Source of the DNA: CAXXOK01 sp964497495
GTDB lineage: Bacteria > Bacillota > Clostridia > Christensenellales > Aristaeellaceae
NCBI GenBank assembly: GCA_964497495.1
Contig: CAZCCZ010000014.1
Location: 1-64,000 of the forward strand
Reading direction: 5' to 3'
DNA length: 64,000 nt
Shown here: one piece after another, positions 47,387 to 55,906 of the stretch
Layout: each line of letters starts with the position of its first letter
Numbering within the stretch: the first letter of the stretch is position 1
Program-made: the position numbers and the translations under genes
Notes under the pieces: generated by a model
Databases searched by the model: none
What the model was told of the DNA's origin: nothing
Seen by the model: the letters and a program-made list of their open reading frames with translations, nothing else

Positions 47387-48741
47387 ACGCGGAACCGCAG
47401 CGCAACGAACCCAAACCCGCCCCCGCGGAGCGTACCCTGAAGAGCGAACTCCGGCAACTGCCCCGGCGATTCTGGAGAATCCTCTCCCACAATCTGCTGT
47501 GGAAGCTGCTGGCGCTGGTGCTGGCCATCGCGCTGTGGGCGGGGCTCATCACCCAGGACCCCACGCTGACCCGCGAGCGTGTTTTCAACGACGTCGCCGT
47601 TTCCGTAACCGGCAGCGATACCCTGCGCCGCAACGGGCTCATCATCACCAGCGGGTTGGAGAACGGTTCCGCGCTGGCGCGGCTCAAAGTGGACGTTCCG
47701 CAACGCGAATACAACAGCGTTACCGCCTCCAACTACAACCCGCGCGTCGATCTGTCCAAAATCACCGTTACGGGCGAGCAACCGCTGAAAATCTCGGCGA
47801 CCTCCACCACCACCTACGGTACCGTAACGGAAATCTCCCCGGACAGCATCAACGTGGTCGTGGATAATTACGTTTCCTCCTACCGCTTGCCCGTTTCCGC
47901 GCATCTGTCCGGCGATTATCCTTCCGGTTATTACGGAACCACGCCGACGCTGGACCCCTCCGTGGTCTCGGTCAGCGGGCCGGAAAGCGTCGTAAGCCGG
48001 ATCGCGCGCGTGCGCGTCGATTTCAACCTGTCCCAATTGCCTTCCCAGACGGGGCTGGTGCGCACGGCTCTGCCGCTGAACTACGAGGACGCCGACGGTA
48101 ACCTGCTGGACAGCACGCAGATTGAAACCAGCAGTTCCGGCGTGCTGCTGAAAACCATCGTGGTGGAACAACAGCTTTATCCCACGAAAACGCTGGCGCT
48201 GAGCACCCTCTCGCTCACCAAGGGCAAGCCGGCGGCCGGTTACGAGGTCAAATCCGTTACCGCGACGCCCGGCGCGCTGATCGCCGCGGGGGACGAAACG
48301 GCGTTGAGCACACTGGATACGCTCTTTCTGGATCAGACGGTGAACGTGACCGACCTGGACACTTCCTTCACGGCCGAGCTGAAAGTGCGCAAGCCGTCGG
48401 AACTGGCGTACCTGAGCGCCGGCAGCGTGATGGTGACCGTTGAAATCGGCCCCGTCCTCGTCACGCGGGATTTTGAAAGCATCCCCCTGTCGCTTGCCAA
48501 CGCGGACGACGGCCTTGTGGCGACCTGCGAAACCAGAAACGTATCCGTGTCCGTAACCGGGCCCAAGCTGACCGTGGAGCCGCTGAAAGCCTCCGCGCTT
48601 ACGGCGTACGTTTCCGCGGCCGGGCTTGCCGCGGGCACCTACGCGCTGCCCGTGGCGCTCTCCGTAAACGGCACGGACATGCGGGATATCACGTACGATG
48701 TTACGCCTCAAAACGTATCGGTCACGCTCGCGGCCAAATAG
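47383..48741 (+). CDS. cdaR: YbbR-domain protein CdaR, regulator of CdaA
   Basis: 452 residues. A cytoplasmic basic N-terminus (SELRQLPRRFWR) precedes one transmembrane helix (about 43-60, LLWKLLALVLAIALWAG), then an extracytoplasmic part made of about four YbbR repeats, recognisable from the recurring VSVTGPE/VSVSGPESVVSRI and VPV/LPV strands and ending VTPQNVSVTLAAK. In Bacillus CdaR binds CdaA at the membrane and tunes c-di-AMP synthesis. AGGAGGGGC precedes the ATG. Confidence 0.9.
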   Translation: MNAEPQRNEPKPAPAERTLKSELRQLPRRFWRILSHNLLWKLLALVLAIALWAGLITQDPTLTRERVFNDVAVSVTGSDTLRRNGLIITSGLENGSALARLKVDVPQREYNSVTASNYNPRVDLSKITVTGEQPLKISATSTTTYGTVTEISPDSINVVVDNYVSSYRLPVSAHLSGDYPSGYYGTTPTLDPSVVSVSGPESVVSRIARVRVDFNLSQLPSQTGLVRTALPLNYEDADGNLLDSTQIETSSSGVLLKTIVVEQQLYPTKTLALSTLSLTKGKPAAGYEVKSVTATPGALIAAGDETALSTLDTLFLDQTVNVTDLDTSFTAELKVRKPSELAYLSAGSVMVTVEIGPVLVTRDFESIPLSLANADDGLVATCETRNVSVSVTGPKLTVEPLKASALTAYVSAAGLAAGTYALPVALSVNGTDMRDITYDVTPQNVSVTLAAK

Positions 48742-48819
48742 CCGCCCCTTTTACTTCCGCGTCCGGGCTGAAGTCGGCGCGGGCGTCCGGCCGATCCCCG
48801 TTCGGAAAGGAGCCGGTGG

Positions 48820-49998
48820 ATGAACGGTTTTACCAATACGGTTCTCTCCCTGCTTCTGGGCTGGGTGCGCTCGTTTTTCAACGCCGTCTGGTCGCTGCTG
48901 AGCAGCGACGGCGGCGGTTCGTTCGTCTCTTTTTTACGCGCCAACTGGAAAATCGTGTTTCTCGTCCTGTGCGTCGGCGGGTTCGTAGTGGATCGCGTGA
49001 TCTACTTCATCCGCTGGCGGCCTTATTATGTCTGGGGTTCCAAACGTCGTTACCGCCGCATGCGCCGGGAGGCGCGCAAAGCGGGGCCCGCGCCCGAAGC
49101 CGAGAACCGTTACGCCGCGCCGCCCGACGACGCTCGCGGGGAAGCGCCTGCGCAACCAGAGCTTAACGAGGACGCCACCGTGCGCTACCAGCCCGCAGGC
49201 ACGCCCGGATTCGCGCCCGCCTACCGGTACCAGCCTCCCGCGGCCAGCGCGTACGCCGCCGGTTCCCGTTATGAGCCGGAGGAAACGCGGACGTATACGG
49301 CGCCCCCGCCGGATGCCGTTTCCGGCGGCGCCCCCGCGCCCCGCGCCTACGCGCCCTATCCGCCGGACGCGAGTTTCGCCCCCACGATCGCCTACGGCTC
49401 GCCATTCCGTGCGCCCGTGGCCGCGGAACCGCTGGCCAACGAGCCCCGTTACGACGACGCTCCCGCCCCGTGGAGCGATACGAAGGCGGGCCACCGTTCC
49501 TTCGCGCCGCTCGTGCGCCCGGAATCCGCCGCGGAGCCCGCGCCCGCCGCCCCCGCCGCTACCGCGAGCCATGCGCGGCAGGACCGTTATTTGAAGGACG
49601 TGCAATCCGGCTTCGCGCCCCCGCTGGCGCCCGAGACGCTTTTCGCGCCGCGCGCCGAGACGCCCGGCGAACCCGTGCATCCGGGGCTGGACCTGCAGGC
49701 TTTCCAGCAGTCGCTGGGGCTGGACGACACGGAAGCGCAACCCGACGCGAACGCCGACCCCAGGGATGTCTACGCGGACTTCACCCCCTTTCCCGAAGCC
49801 TCGCAGCCCGACGGCGGCGACGCCCCGAAGCCGCGCGTGCTTGGAGCCCTCGCGCGGAAGGCGCGCACCTTCGTCAGCGGGGAGGACGAAGCCAATCCGC
49901 CCTCCATCAAAGACTTGCAGGCGACCGTGGACGTGACCAACGCCTTCCGCGCGCCGGTATACCCGAAAAAACGTCAGGAAGGCGGAAACGAACCGTGA
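48820..49998 (+). CDS. Membrane-anchored, low-complexity proline/alanine-rich protein of unknown function
   Basis: 392 residues. One or two hydrophobic segments lie at about 1-25 and 42-62 (IVFLVLCVGGFVVDRVIYFI), then a basic YVWGSKRRYRRMRREARK and a long disordered tract rich in Pro, Ala, Tyr and Arg, with irregular APxYRY-like repeats (PAYRYQPP, AAGSRYEPE, PRYDDAP). The last 120 residues contain an acidic DDTEAQPDANADP and a more ordered VLGALARKARTFVSGEDE. I recognise no family. It starts 78 bases after cdaR, and its stop overlaps the next gene, so it may be a wall- or division-associated scaffold; that is a guess from context. Confidence 0.7.
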   Translation: MNGFTNTVLSLLLGWVRSFFNAVWSLLSSDGGGSFVSFLRANWKIVFLVLCVGGFVVDRVIYFIRWRPYYVWGSKRRYRRMRREARKAGPAPEAENRYAAPPDDARGEAPAQPELNEDATVRYQPAGTPGFAPAYRYQPPAASAYAAGSRYEPEETRTYTAPPPDAVSGGAPAPRAYAPYPPDASFAPTIAYGSPFRAPVAAEPLANEPRYDDAPAPWSDTKAGHRSFAPLVRPESAAEPAPAAPAATASHARQDRYLKDVQSGFAPPLAPETLFAPRAETPGEPVHPGLDLQAFQQSLGLDDTEAQPDANADPRDVYADFTPFPEASQPDGGDAPKPRVLGALARKARTFVSGEDEANPPSIKDLQATVDVTNAFRAPVYPKKRQEGGNEP

Positions 49999-50696
49999 AC
50001 GACCTCGAAAAGCAGTATACCGTCATCGTCGGCAACTACGGCAGCGGAAAAACCGAGCTTTCCCTCGCGCTCGTGCGCCGGCTGCGGCGGGAAACCGCCG
50101 GCCGGGTGGCGTTGGTGGATTTGGATATCGTTAACCCCTACTTTCGCAGCGCCGAGCGCGCCGATCTGTTAAGAGCGGAAGGCATCGAAGTGCTGATGCC
50201 TTCCTTCGCGCTGACCTCGGTGGATATTCCCGCGCTGCCCGCGGAGATTCAGTCCGTGTTCGAGCCGGGACGCTACGAGCGCGTGGTGATCGACGTGGGC
50301 GGCGACGAAGTCGGGGCCACGGCGCTGGGCCGGTATTTCCCCTATATCCAACCGATTCGCGACCAAATGCGCGTGCTGTACGTGGTGAACCCCTTCCGGC
50401 CGCTTTCCGGCACGAAGGAAGCCGTCTGCTCTTTATTCGGGCTAATTTCGCAGCGCGCGCGGATTACCCCGGACGGGTTGGTGAACAACGCGAACCTCCA
50501 ACGACAGACGACGGCGCAGGACCTGATCTCCTCGCAGGCGCTGCTGGAAGAGGTCGGCGCGAGCCTGGGGCTGCCGGTCGTGATGGTCGCCGGGTATGCG
50601 CGGCTGAAAGCCGAACTGCCGCAGGCCATGCAGGATATCTACTTTCCCATTGAGCCGCTGATGCTGCCCGAATGGATGGAGGACGATTCGCTGTGA
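49995..50696 (+). CDS. P-loop ATPase of unknown function (ParA/CobQ-like fold)
   Basis: 233 residues. Walker A is VGNYGSGKTE (about residues 11-20). VALVDLDIVNPYFRSAER looks like the deviant switch region of SIMIBI-class ATPases, and VVIDVGGDEVGATAL (about 90-104) is Walker B-like. The remainder includes LYVVNPFRPLSGTKEAV. No known named member comes to mind, although similar clostridial proteins are listed only as ATP-binding proteins. It starts with GTG four bases inside the preceding gene, and its stop overlaps the rsmF-like start, so the three are probably cotranslated. Confidence 0.75.
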   Translation: MNDLEKQYTVIVGNYGSGKTELSLALVRRLRRETAGRVALVDLDIVNPYFRSAERADLLRAEGIEVLMPSFALTSVDIPALPAEIQSVFEPGRYERVVIDVGGDEVGATALGRYFPYIQPIRDQMRVLYVVNPFRPLSGTKEAVCSLFGLISQRARITPDGLVNNANLQRQTTAQDLISSQALLEEVGASLGLPVVMVAGYARLKAELPQAMQDIYFPIEPLMLPEWMEDDSL

Positions 50697-52081
50697 CCGT
50701 TCCGCCGCTTCCGGAGGCGTTCGTCCGCCGGATCAGGGAGCAGCTCGGGCGCGACGCGGAAGCCTATTTCGCCGCGATGGAGCAGCCGCCCCTGCGGGGG
50801 CTACGGCTGAACCCGGCCAAACCTTCGGCCTCTCTTCCGGAGGGCGTGGGCGAACCGGTGCCGTGGGCACCCGGGGGCCGTTACCTGTCGCTTGAAAGCG
50901 GCGCGGGCCTCCACCCGCTGCACGACGCGGGCGCGTATTACCTGCAGGAACCCAGCGCCATGCTCCCGGCGGCCCTGCTGGCCCCGCGCCCCGGCGAAAG
51001 GGTGCTGGACCTGTGCGCCGCGCCGGGCGGAAAGGCCACGCAGCTTGCCGCGGCGATGGCCGGACGGGGCACGCTGATCTGTAACGAAATCGTCCCTTCC
51101 CGTGCGACGGTACTGAGCCGGAACCTGGAACGTATGGGCGCGACCCACGCGGCGGCCGTCTGCGCCGACCCCGCGCGCCTTTCGGAAGCGTGGCCCCTGT
51201 GGTTCGACGCCGTTCTGGCAGACGCGCCCTGCAGCGGCGAGGGAATGTTCCGCAGGCGGCCCGGTACACGGCTGGAATGGGATGCGGACGCGCCCGCGCG
51301 TTGCGCCGTTCGCCAGCTGAAAATCCTGGAAAGCGCCTGCCGGATGCTCCGGCCGGGCGGCAGGCTGTGCTACTCCACCTGCACCCTGAACCGTACGGAA
51401 AACGAGGGCGTGATCGGGGCTTTTCTATCCATGCACCCCGAATTCGAACCTATGGCGTACGTCGTGCCCGCGGGCGCGGAACGTTCGATCGAATCGGAAA
51501 ACGGTTGCGCCCGCCTCCTCCCCCACGAGGCCGCGGGCGAGGGGCATTTCGCGGCGTTGCTGTTGAAAACGGCACGCGGCGCGGGGGACGCTCCCATGGC
51601 TCCTTCCGCGGGTGCCGCGCTTTCCGCGCCGGATCAATCCGCCGTTGAGTCCTTCCGCATATTCTGGCGGGAAGTTTCCACGGCGGACGCGCCCCTGCCC
51701 AACGCCGTATGGGGAAGCACGCTGCTGCGCGTTCCGGAACTGCCCCCGCTGCGAGGGATCAACGTGCTGCGCGCGGGGCTGCGCCTCGGGGAGCCGAAAG
51801 GGAAGGCGTTCGCGCCCGACCACGCGCTGGCTGTGGCGGCGCCTCCCCCGCCGGTGCGAACCGTCGCCCTGACGCTTCCGCAGGCCGACGCGTACCGGCG
51901 CGGCGAAACGCTCCCCGCGCCGGAAGGCTTGCGCGGGTGGTACGCAGCCACAGTCGAAGGGGTACCCGCGGGGTTCGTCAAGGCCAGCGACGGAATGCTG
52001 AAAAACCATTATCCCAAAGGGCTTCGCAGGCCTGCGGCGGGCCTTGCGGAAAGCGGAGGAAGAACCGATGGAGACGATTAA
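50693..52081 (+). CDS. RsmF/RsmB-like 16S rRNA m5C methyltransferase (NOL1/NOP2/Sun family)
   Basis: 462 residues. The SAM site is VLDLCAAPGGKATQLA (about residues 103-118). The two cysteines of m5C methyltransferases are in DAPCSGEGMFRRRPGT (about 180, motif IV) and CYSTCTLNRTENEGVI (about 224, motif VI). The C-terminal 150 residues contain a degenerate RsmF-type RNA-binding region ending GFVKASDGMLKNHYPKGLR, which fits RsmF. The GTG start at 50693 follows GGAGG at about ten bases and overlaps the P-loop ATPase stop. The target cytidine cannot be told from sequence. Confidence 0.87.
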   Translation: MTVPPLPEAFVRRIREQLGRDAEAYFAAMEQPPLRGLRLNPAKPSASLPEGVGEPVPWAPGGRYLSLESGAGLHPLHDAGAYYLQEPSAMLPAALLAPRPGERVLDLCAAPGGKATQLAAAMAGRGTLICNEIVPSRATVLSRNLERMGATHAAAVCADPARLSEAWPLWFDAVLADAPCSGEGMFRRRPGTRLEWDADAPARCAVRQLKILESACRMLRPGGRLCYSTCTLNRTENEGVIGAFLSMHPEFEPMAYVVPAGAERSIESENGCARLLPHEAAGEGHFAALLLKTARGAGDAPMAPSAGAALSAPDQSAVESFRIFWREVSTADAPLPNAVWGSTLLRVPELPPLRGINVLRAGLRLGEPKGKAFAPDHALAVAAPPPPVRTVALTLPQADAYRRGETLPAPEGLRGWYAATVEGVPAGFVKASDGMLKNHYPKGLRRPAAGLAESGGRTDGDD

Positions 52082-53003
52082 ACTCAAAGGCACGGCGCTG
52101 GCCGTCAGCCGCCTGTGTATGGGCGGCTGCCCTGCGGGCGAGTACGGCTGGGGCAACGTATCCCGCGACGAGGTAGAGCGCGCCATGCTGCGCGCAGTGG
52201 AACTGGGCGTCAACTTTTTCGACACCGCCGATACCTACGGGCTTGGCCGCAGCGAGGAAACGCTGGGGGAAACGCTGCATGCCTGCCGCAGCCGCGTGGT
52301 AATCGCCACCAAGTTCGGCGTGCGGGTGGAAAACGGCAGGACTTTTCAGGACAACAGCCCCGCCTATATCGAGCGGGCGCTGGCCGACAGCCTGAAAAGG
52401 CTCAAAACGGATTATATCGACCTGTATCAGGCGCACAATCTGGACGGCCGCACCCCGATCCCGCAGATGATGGAGGCGCTGATCCGCCACAAGGAAAAAG
52501 GCGACATCCGCGCCATAGGGCTCAGCAACGTCACCCCCGCCGACCTGCCCGCCCTGCTCCCCTACCGCGAGCACGTCGCTTCCTTCCAGAACCATTACAG
52601 CCTCGCCCACCGCGGCGACGAGGCCGCCGTGCGGCAGATCGCGGAGCGGATGGCCGCCGCGCCCCTCACCTGGGGAAGCCTGGGGCAGGGCATCCTGACG
52701 GGCAAGTACGGCGCGGACGTGCGTTTCGAAGCGGACGACCGCCGCAGCCGCGCGGTATACGATAATTTCTACGGCGAGAAGCTGCAAAAGAACCTGCGCG
52801 TCGTGGAAGCCATGCGCCCCGTCGCAAAGGCGCACGGCGTGCCGCTTTCCGGCGTGGCCGTGCGCTGGATTCTGGACTGGCTACCCGGCAGCGTGGTGAT
52901 CACGGGGGTCAAGTCCCCGAAACAGGCGGAGGACAACGCGCTGGCCATGGGCTTCACGCTCGCACCCGAAGAGCGCGAGGCGCTGGATGCGGTTTCCCGG
53001 TAA
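52068..53003 (+). CDS. Aldo/keto reductase
   Basis: 311 residues, TIM-barrel fold. The catalytic tetrad is visible as Asp and Tyr in FDTADTYGLGRSEE (about residues 49-62), Lys in VIATKFG (about 80) and His in YQAHNLDGR (about 117). GLSNVTPADL (about 150) and SVVITGVKSPKQAEDN near the end form the NADPH site. The substrate is unknown. The ATG at 52068 is 14 bases inside the end of the rsmF-like gene, after AGCGGAGGAAG. It is the last gene before a bidirectional terminator. Confidence 0.9.
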   Translation: METIKLKGTALAVSRLCMGGCPAGEYGWGNVSRDEVERAMLRAVELGVNFFDTADTYGLGRSEETLGETLHACRSRVVIATKFGVRVENGRTFQDNSPAYIERALADSLKRLKTDYIDLYQAHNLDGRTPIPQMMEALIRHKEKGDIRAIGLSNVTPADLPALLPYREHVASFQNHYSLAHRGDEAAVRQIAERMAAAPLTWGSLGQGILTGKYGADVRFEADDRRSRAVYDNFYGEKLQKNLRVVEAMRPVAKAHGVPLSGVAVRWILDWLPGSVVITGVKSPKQAEDNALAMGFTLAPEEREALDAVSR

Positions 53004-53025
53004 ACCGGCCGGAATATATCAAATA

Positions 53026-53056
53026 CCGCGGCGACCGTTATGAACGGTCGCCGCGG
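53026..53056. terminator. Bidirectional terminator
   Basis: CCGCGGCGACCGT (53026-53038) pairs perfectly with ACGGTCGCCGCGG (53044-53056) around TATGA, between convergent genes. Confidence 0.75.
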
Positions 53057-53074
53057 CTTATATACTGCCGATCT

Positions 53075-55168
53075 TTACAGGATCACCGTTCCGTCCTCCT
53101 CCAGCTTCCAGCCGGGGTTGTACGCGACCTCCCAGTAATAACCGTCCGGGTCGGCGAAATAGGCGTGGTATCCGCCCCAGAACACCGGCTGCGGCTCCTT
53201 GACGATCTTCGCGCCCGCCGCGCGGGCCAGCTCCGCCACGGCGCGCACCTCGGCCTCGGACGCCACGTTGTACGCGAGCGTGATCCCGCCGAAGCCCTCC
53301 GGCGTCGCAGGCGGACGTTCGGGGCAGATGTCCTCCGCCAGCAGATGCAGCGGATACAGTTCCAGCTTCACGCCCCTGGAGTTGAAGAAGATCACCTGCG
53401 GCTCGTCCGCCTTCTCCCTGGTTTCGAAGCCCAGCCCGTCCCGGTAGAAGCGCACGGACGCCGCCATATTGCGCACGCCCAGGCAGAGCACGCTGACGCG
53501 GTTCATGCGTTCGCGTTTTTCCTCGTCCTGGTTGCGGATGAGCTTGCGCTGGATTTTCCCGCTGACGGTCTTGGGCAGCTCGTCCACGAATTCGATGATA
53601 CGCGGGTACTTATACGGCGCGGTGACGGCCTTCACGTGCTCCTGCAGCTCATGTTTCAGTTCGTCGCTGGGTTCGTACCCCCGGTTCTTCACCAGCACTA
53701 CGGTCGCCTTGACCACCTGCCCGCGCTCGGGGTGCGGCACGGCGGTGATGGCGCATTCCAGCACCGCGGGGTGCGTCATCAGCGCGCTTTCCACCTCGAA
53801 CGGGCCGATGCGGTAACCGCTGGACTTGATCACGTCGTCGCTGCGGCCGATGAAGAAATAGCTGCCCTCCACGTCGCGCCAGGCCATGTCCCCCGTGTGG
53901 TACAGGCCGCCGTAGAACACCGCGTCCGTCTGCTCCGGGTTCCGGTAATAACCGGTCAGCAGGCCGGGCGGATGTCCGTTTTGCAAGCGAATGCAGATTT
54001 CGCCCTCCACGCCGTCTTCCACGTCGGCGCCGTTCTCGTCCACCAGCGCGATGCCGTAGGCGGGCGACGGCCTTCCGATGCTTCCGGCTTTCGGCTCCAT
54101 GTACTTGCTGGTCATCACCAGCGGGGTGGTTTCGCTCTGGCCGAACGCCTCGTGGATTTTTACGCCGGTCGCCTTCAGAAACTGGTCGTATACCTCCGGG
54201 TTCAGAGGCTCCCCGGCGCAGTTGGCCCAGCGTAGCGCGCCAAGGTCGTACGCGCCCAGGTCCTCCTTGATCATGAAGCGGTACACGGTGGGCGGCGCGC
54301 AAAACGAGGTGACGCGGTACTTTGCCAGCCGTTCCAGCAGATCGCAGGCCACGAAACGGTCGAAATCGTATACGAAAAGCGTGGCGCCGCAGATCCACTG
54401 CCCGTACATTTTCCCCCAGCCGGCCTTCGCCCAGCCGGTGTCCGCCACGGCGAGGTGCACGTCGTCGTCGTGGAGATTATGCCAGTAATACGCCGTCACC
54501 GTTTGCGCGATGGGGTACGTCCACGTGTGCATGGCCATCTTGGGCATGCCCGTGGTGCCGCTGGTAAAATACATCAGCATCGCGTCGTCGTTCTTGGGCA
54601 GTTCCGCGGGCTTTTCCCAATGCGGGTCGGCCGTTTCCACCAGCCGGTCGAAGTTCAGGAAGCCTTCCGCGTCGCACAGGGTGAACAGGGCGGTCAGCGT
54701 GTCGCACTCCGCGGCGGCGGCCAGCACGTGGGTTCGTACTTCCGGCTCCTCCACGCAGAGGATCGCCTTCGCGCCGCTCGCCTGTACCCGGTAGGCGATA
54801 TCTTTCTTTTGCAACTGCGCCGTGGCGGGGATGAGCACGCAGCCCACCTTCAAAAGTCCCAGCGCGGCGATCCAGAACTGGTAGCGCCGTTTGAGCATCA
54901 GCAGCACCGGGTCGCCCTTTCGAAGGCCGCTCGCCTTGAAAACGTTGGCTGCCCGGTCGCTCAGAGCGCTGAACTCGCCGAAGGTGAACGTGCGCTCGTC
55001 GCCCCGGACGTTGCACCAGATCATGGCGCGCTTGTCCGGCGAAACGCGGGCGTATTCGTCCACCACATCGTAGGCAAAATGGAAGCGTTCCGGTATTTTC
55101 AGTTCGAAACGCCTCTCGAATTCCTCCTGGGAAGCAATGTCCGTCCGTATATATCTGTCAGCCAGCAT
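53075..55168 (-). CDS. AMP-forming acyl-CoA synthetase fused to a C-terminal VOC domain
   Basis: 697 residues. Residues 1 to about 550 are an acetyl-/medium-chain acyl-CoA synthetase: MYFTSGTTGMPKMAM (phosphate loop, about 200), IHEAFGQSETT, and the A8/A10 region RSDDVIKSSGYRIGPFEVES with SGKIQRKLIRN holding the catalytic lysine. From residue 555 (MNRVSVLCLGVRNMAASVRFYRDGLGF) to the end is a complete glyoxalase/VOC unit of about 143 residues, normally a separate protein. The frame is continuous. The junction methionine has GAGGAAAA 14 bases before it, so a separately started VOC product is possible. The start at 55168 follows AAGGAAG. It lies 48 bases after an XRE-cupin regulator. Confidence 0.88.
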   Translation of the reverse strand: MLADRYIRTDIASQEEFERRFELKIPERFHFAYDVVDEYARVSPDKRAMIWCNVRGDERTFTFGEFSALSDRAANVFKASGLRKGDPVLLMLKRRYQFWIAALGLLKVGCVLIPATAQLQKKDIAYRVQASGAKAILCVEEPEVRTHVLAAAAECDTLTALFTLCDAEGFLNFDRLVETADPHWEKPAELPKNDDAMLMYFTSGTTGMPKMAMHTWTYPIAQTVTAYYWHNLHDDDVHLAVADTGWAKAGWGKMYGQWICGATLFVYDFDRFVACDLLERLAKYRVTSFCAPPTVYRFMIKEDLGAYDLGALRWANCAGEPLNPEVYDQFLKATGVKIHEAFGQSETTPLVMTSKYMEPKAGSIGRPSPAYGIALVDENGADVEDGVEGEICIRLQNGHPPGLLTGYYRNPEQTDAVFYGGLYHTGDMAWRDVEGSYFFIGRSDDVIKSSGYRIGPFEVESALMTHPAVLECAITAVPHPERGQVVKATVVLVKNRGYEPSDELKHELQEHVKAVTAPYKYPRIIEFVDELPKTVSGKIQRKLIRNQDEEKRERMNRVSVLCLGVRNMAASVRFYRDGLGFETREKADEPQVIFFNSRGVKLELYPLHLLAEDICPERPPATPEGFGGITLAYNVASEAEVRAVAELARAAGAKIVKEPQPVFWGGYHAYFADPDGYYWEVAYNPGWKLEEDGTVIL

Positions 55169-55216
55169 GGATGGCTCTTCCTTTCCTGTGCGGGTTTTCA
55201 TCCGCCCGTCGCTCGA

Positions 55217-55771
55217 TCAGGGAATGACCATCGCCAGAAAGTGTACGGGCTCGCCGCCTTCGGCCTTCATCGCGTGCGGCGTACGGCTGTCGTAATACAC
55301 GCTGTCGCCGGGGTACAGAAGGACGTCGTTCTTGCCGATCACGATGCGCATGACGCCGGAAAGTATGTAATCGAACTCCTGCCCGTCGTGGCTGTTGGGC
55401 ACCAGATTCTCGTTGACTCCCACGGGCACGGTGACGTACAGCGGCTCGATCTTGCGGTGCGCGAAGTTATAGCCCAGGTTCTTGTACACGTACTGGTTGT
55501 GGCGGGTGATATCCACTCCCTTGCCCGAGCGCGTTACGCTGAACACGTTCAGGCGCGGGGCTTCGCCCGTCAACAGTTCGGTCATATCCACGTGGAAGGT
55601 CTCGCCGACCTTCACCAGAAAGCTGATGGGGATGTCGATCTCCCCCGCTTCGATCTTCCTGTACTCCTCTACGGGAACGTCCAGCGCTGCCGCCATTCGT
55701 TCGACCGTGTAGTCCGAGATCTCGCGAAGGTCTGAAATACGCATAGCGATCTGCTTCACTTGGTCGGACAT
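55217..55771 (-). CDS. XRE-cupin transcriptional regulator
   Basis: 184 residues. An N-terminal helix-turn-helix of the Cro/C1 type (RISDLREISDYTVERMAAALDVPVEEYRKIEAG, about 11-43) is joined to a cupin domain (about 110-184: SHDGQEFDYILSGVMRIVIG, LYPGDSVYYDSRTPHAMKA). Such regulators sense small metabolites. It precedes the acyl-CoA synthetase by 48 bases on the same strand and probably controls it. AAAGGAGG lies nine bases before the ATG at 55771; a longer open frame upstream is not needed. Confidence 0.92.
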   Translation of the reverse strand: MSDQVKQIAMRISDLREISDYTVERMAAALDVPVEEYRKIEAGEIDIPISFLVKVGETFHVDMTELLTGEAPRLNVFSVTRSGKGVDITRHNQYVYKNLGYNFAHRKIEPLYVTVPVGVNENLVPNSHDGQEFDYILSGVMRIVIGKNDVLLYPGDSVYYDSRTPHAMKAEGGEPVHFLAMVIP

Positions 55772-55906
55772 ATGGGTGCGCCTCCTTTGCGTGACGATTT
55801 CGGTTCGTCTGCCGATTGAAGATAGTATAGCCCCAAACCCGCCGCCTCCGCAAGCGTCCGGGCCGCGGAATCCGGTTTTTCGGTTGTTTGCCATCCGAAT
55901 TTCTGC

